Source of the DNA: Clostridium folliculivorans
GTDB taxonomy: Bacteria; Bacillota; Clostridia; Clostridiales; Clostridiaceae
Length of the DNA: 64,000 bases
NCBI RefSeq assembly: GCF_024341905.1
Contig: NZ_BQXY01000002.1
Coordinates: 434,001-498,000 of the forward strand
Direction: 5' to 3'
A model generated the notes under the pieces. The model made no database searches and was not told where the DNA came from. It saw only the letters and a program-made list of their open reading frames with translations. The position numbers and the translations under genes were made by a program. This document shows, piece after piece, positions 61,735 through 64,000 of this stretch. Position 1 is the first letter of the stretch, and every line of letters begins with the position of its first letter.

Positions 61735-62286
61735 TCAGACTTTATCATTCAATAGAACCATATGAATATGATCTTCCCATCTACCATTAATCTTAAGGTA
61801 TTTGTATGCTATCCCTTCATTATAAAACCCTAATTTATCAACAACTCTTAATGATCTCTTATTCTTAGGCATTATATTAGCTTCAATTCTATGAAGCTTA
61901 AATTCATTGAACATTATTTCAATTCCCTTTTTCAATGCTTCTGTCATATACCCTTTGTTTATTTCTGCACCATCAAGTTTATAACCTAAAAAACAAGACC
62001 AAAATGCTCCTCTAACTATATTAGTGAAAGATAATGTTCCTATTGCGGTTCCTTCATCATCTTTTTTAAATATCCAAAGTCTTAGCATATTTTCTTTTAA
62101 CATATTTTCTAGATCATTATTTAATTGTATTTCATGGGTTTCCTTTGTATAAAATTCTTCATCTTTAGTTGCTTCCCATTCTTCAAGAAAATCTCTATTT
62201 CTCATATAATAGTCTAATACTTGTCCAGCATTCGCTTCATCTAAAACTTTTAAAATTAATCTTTTGGTTTCATAAAACTTTTGCAT
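61735..62286 (-). CDS. GNAT-family N-acetyltransferase, RimJ/RimL type
   Basis: A 183-residue GNAT protein. FYETKRLILKVLDEANAGQV is the RimJ/RimL-type start, GAFWSCFLGYKLDGAEINKG followed by YMTEALKKGIEIMF is the acetyl-CoA region, and HRIEANIMPKNKRSLRVVDK with LGFYNEG the C-terminal signature. Members acetylate protein N-termini or antibiotics; target unknown. The start is ATG at 62286 with AAAGGTG upstream. Single gene. Confidence 0.92.
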   Translation of the reverse strand: MQKFYETKRLILKVLDEANAGQVLDYYMRNRDFLEEWEATKDEEFYTKETHEIQLNNDLENMLKENMLRLWIFKKDDEGTAIGTLSFTNIVRGAFWSCFLGYKLDGAEINKGYMTEALKKGIEIMFNEFKLHRIEANIMPKNKRSLRVVDKLGFYNEGIAYKYLKINGRWEDHIHMVLLNDKV

Positions 62287-62708
62287 GTAATTCACCTTTT
62301 CCTCTTATCTTATTCATTAAAATAATAAATTCATATTAACTAAATATTATTTATAAATATTTTTATTTTAAACAATTTTTAAATTTAAGTTTTCAAATTA
62401 AAATTTACGAATATTATTGTTTTATAAGATTAGTTAAATTAAATACTTTTTTATTTTTATTGAATTCATATAAATATATAATATTTTGATAATACTAACG
62501 ACATACTGTTTAATTTCAAATTTTAATTTACAAATCGAACTTTATTTATCTAAATTATAACAAATATCATTCTAGAAAGGCAACCAGCTCTCTGATATGT
62601 TAAATAAATACAATTTTTTTGACATATTAATAAAAACATTGTAAACTACATTTAGACAAACATTCTTGTTTAATTTAATAACAATATTCGTATTTAGAGG
62701 TGTAACTA
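62287..62708. other. Intergenic region upstream of guaC
   Basis: About 420 bp of extremely AT-rich DNA without a supported ORF or strong hairpin. I looked for a purine riboswitch before guaC and did not see its conserved core. Confidence 0.5.
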
Positions 62709-63692
62709 ATGGAAAATGTTTTTGATTATGAAGATATTCAATTAATCCCTGCAAAGTGTATAGTGAACAGTAGATCGGAATGTGATACCACTGTAGAATT
62801 AGGTGGTCGTTCATTTAAGTTACCTGTGGTTCCTGCAAACATGCAAACCATTATAGACGAAAAAATTTCAATATATTTAGCTGAAAATGGTTATTTCTAT
62901 ATAATGCACCGTTTTGAGCCTGAAAAGAGAATTGCTTTTATTAAAGATATGACTTCACGTGGATTATTCTCTTCAATCAGTGTAGGTGTAAAAGAAGATG
63001 AATATAGATTCATCGAACAATTAGCATCTGAAAATCTTGTACCTGAGTACATAACTATAGATATAGCACATGGCCATTCCAATGCGGTTATCGCAATGAT
63101 CCAACATATAAAGAAGCACTTACCAAACAGCTTTGTTATTGCTGGAAATGTAGGTACTCCAGAAGCAGTAAGAGAACTTGAAAATGCTGGTGCAGATGCT
63201 ACAAAGGTTGGTATTGGACCTGGTAAGGTTTGTATAACTAAAATTAAAACTGGATTTGGAACTGGTGGATGGCAATTAGCAGCACTTCGTTGGTGCGCTA
63301 AAGCAGCAAGCAAACCAGTTATTGCTGATGGAGGTATCCGTACTCATGGTGATATAGCTAAATCAATTAGATTTGGTGCAACCATGGTAATGATTGGATC
63401 ACTATTTGCAGGACATGAAGAATCACCAGGGATAACTATCGAAAAGGACGGTAAGCTATATAAAGAGTACTTTGGTTCAGCTTCAGAATATCAAAAAGGC
63501 GAGAGAAAAAATGTTGAAGGAAAGAAAATGTTCGTTGATTACAAAGGACCTTTAAAAGATACTTTAATCGAAATGGAACAAGATCTTCAATCTTCTATCT
63601 CCTATGCAGGTGGAAATAAGTTAGATGCTATCAGAAATGTTGATTACGTTGTAGTTAAAAATTCAATATTTAATGGTGATAAAGTCTACTAG
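62709..63692 (+). CDS. guaC: GMP reductase
   Basis: A 327-residue IMPDH/GMPR-family TIM barrel that converts GMP to IMP with NADPH, linking guanine to adenine nucleotide supply. [20 protein letters not shown] holds the catalytic Cys (KVC) with the GMPR-typical Thr/Lys context; [18 protein letters not shown] and [16 protein letters not shown] are family blocks. No CBS domains, the mark of GMPR rather than IMPDH. It is of the type 2 (GuaC2-like) size. TAGAGGTGTAACTA precedes the ATG. Confidence 0.95.
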   Translation: MENVFDYEDIQLIPAKCIVNSRSECDTTVELGGRSFKLPVVPANMQTIIDEKISIYLAENGYFYIMHRFEPEKRIAFIKDMTSRGLFSSISVGVKEDEYRFIEQLASENLVPEYITIDIAHGHSNAVIAMIQHIKKHLPNSFVIAGNVGTPEAVRELENAGADATKVGIGPGKVCITKIKTGFGTGGWQLAALRWCAKAASKPVIADGGIRTHGDIAKSIRFGATMVMIGSLFAGHEESPGITIEKDGKLYKEYFGSASEYQKGERKNVEGKKMFVDYKGPLKDTLIEMEQDLQSSISYAGGNKLDAIRNVDYVVVKNSIFNGDKVY

Positions 63693-63799
63693 AACATCAA
63701 AAGAGATTAATACTTTGTGCATCTACAGATAGAGTTATATCTATTCTATCATTTATTATTTGTTAGATTAATACTAGATAAATATAAATTTCTAATTAG

Positions 63800-63835
63800 G
63801 AGCCTATATATTTTGTTGTACAGAATATATAGGTT
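63800..63835 (+). terminator. Terminator of guaC
   Basis: GAGCCTATATATT pairs with AATATATAGGTTC (one G-U), followed by TTTTTATTTT. Confidence 0.85.
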
Positions 63836-63954
63836 CTTTTTATTTTAGTCTATCATATCTTTCAACTGCTAGTTTTCTATATTATTCTTTTGATTTTTCA
63901 ATATTTATTTGAAAACTTGACACTTAGTGTTATACATTTTCATACTTTATATAA

Positions 63955-64000
63955 AGATGTCCTACCTCAATCTGAATACTATTTTCAAATCATGGAAATG
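63955..64000. repeat. Possible palindromic repeat copy cut by the window end (copy F)
   Basis: AGATGTCCTACCTCAATCTG and the following ACTATTTTCAAAT align loosely with the complement of the right arm of copies A and B. The other half lies beyond the window. Confidence 0.35.

Noticed and set aside
62500..62708. Purine riboswitch upstream of guaC
   Set aside because: Looked for the conserved core and P1/P2/P3 pairing; the region is AT-rich with no such pattern.

Overview
The window is AT-rich (roughly 70% A+T by eye) with strong GGAGG-type ribosome binding sites, several TTG/GTG starts, an S-box (SAM-I) leader and intrinsic terminators after most genes. Gene content is that of a strict or near-strict anaerobe: ferredoxin-type proteins, a 2-hydroxyacyl-CoA-dehydratase-like activase set, radical SAM, oleate hydratases and nickel-pincer cofactor genes. 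A Clostridium-type (Clostridiaceae) chromosome is the best guess. No rRNA, tRNA, CRISPR array, phage block or transposase gene was seen.

Layout. 0-7.6 kb: cold-shock protein, Old Yellow Enzyme homologue, DinB-like protein, AadA-like nucleotidyltransferase, soluble chemotaxis transducer, DUF1232 protein, DedA-PAP2 fusion, DUF6062 protein. 7.9-10.8 kb: three-gene ATP-dependent activase/dehydratase-like operon. 11.3-16.9 kb: methionine aminopeptidase, GNAT, ferredoxin-nitroreductase, oleate hydratase 1 and its neighbouring TetR gene. 17.0-21.2 kb: larC-larE, then larB and a NiCoT nickel permease (nickel-pincer cofactor supply without larA in view). 21.5-28.9 kb: Fe-S aldo/keto reductase, MerR regulator, AmmeMemoRadiSam pair, and the metI-metC pair under a SAM riboswitch. 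29-38.8 kb: a second, divergent oleate hydratase, small unknown proteins, aldo/keto reductase, rsgA with a structured leader, a tandem-duplicated membrane protein and a four-repeat protein. 39-49 kb: GNAT and Nudix enzymes, acyltransferase, hydrolase, methyltransferase, Cys-rich copper-type protein, DUF5808/PH membrane protein and a frameshifted gene. 49.3-58.5 kb: GH1 glycosidase with a divergent GntR regulator, exported proteins, carbonic anhydrase, CPBP protease, hotdog thioesterase, DUF2089 regulator, AEC transporter. 58.5-64 kb: a long leader with mini-ORFs and tandem terminators before hflX, a small DUF5808-like protein, GNAT and guaC.

Most notable: (1) HflX carries an extra N-terminal domain of about 180 residues with a full JAMM/RadC-type motif (E49, H90-x-H92, S100, D103), a putative metallo-isopeptidase or peptidase fold fused to a ribosome-splitting GTPase. 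(2) Its roughly 770-nt leader has a promoter, a 21-codon ORF whose 3' end is complementary to the first terminator arm, three terminator hairpins and two further mini-ORFs with excellent ribosome binding sites, which looks like ribosome-sensing attenuation. (3) rsgA, another ribosome GTPase gene, has a leader with a near-consensus promoter, a 10-codon ORF and a terminator. (4) A 98-bp palindromic repeat (two copies about 91% identical, plus diverged or partial ones) is scattered through intergenic DNA like a MITE; one copy sits in the loop of a terminator.

Functions are read from motifs and family resemblance only; no database search was possible.
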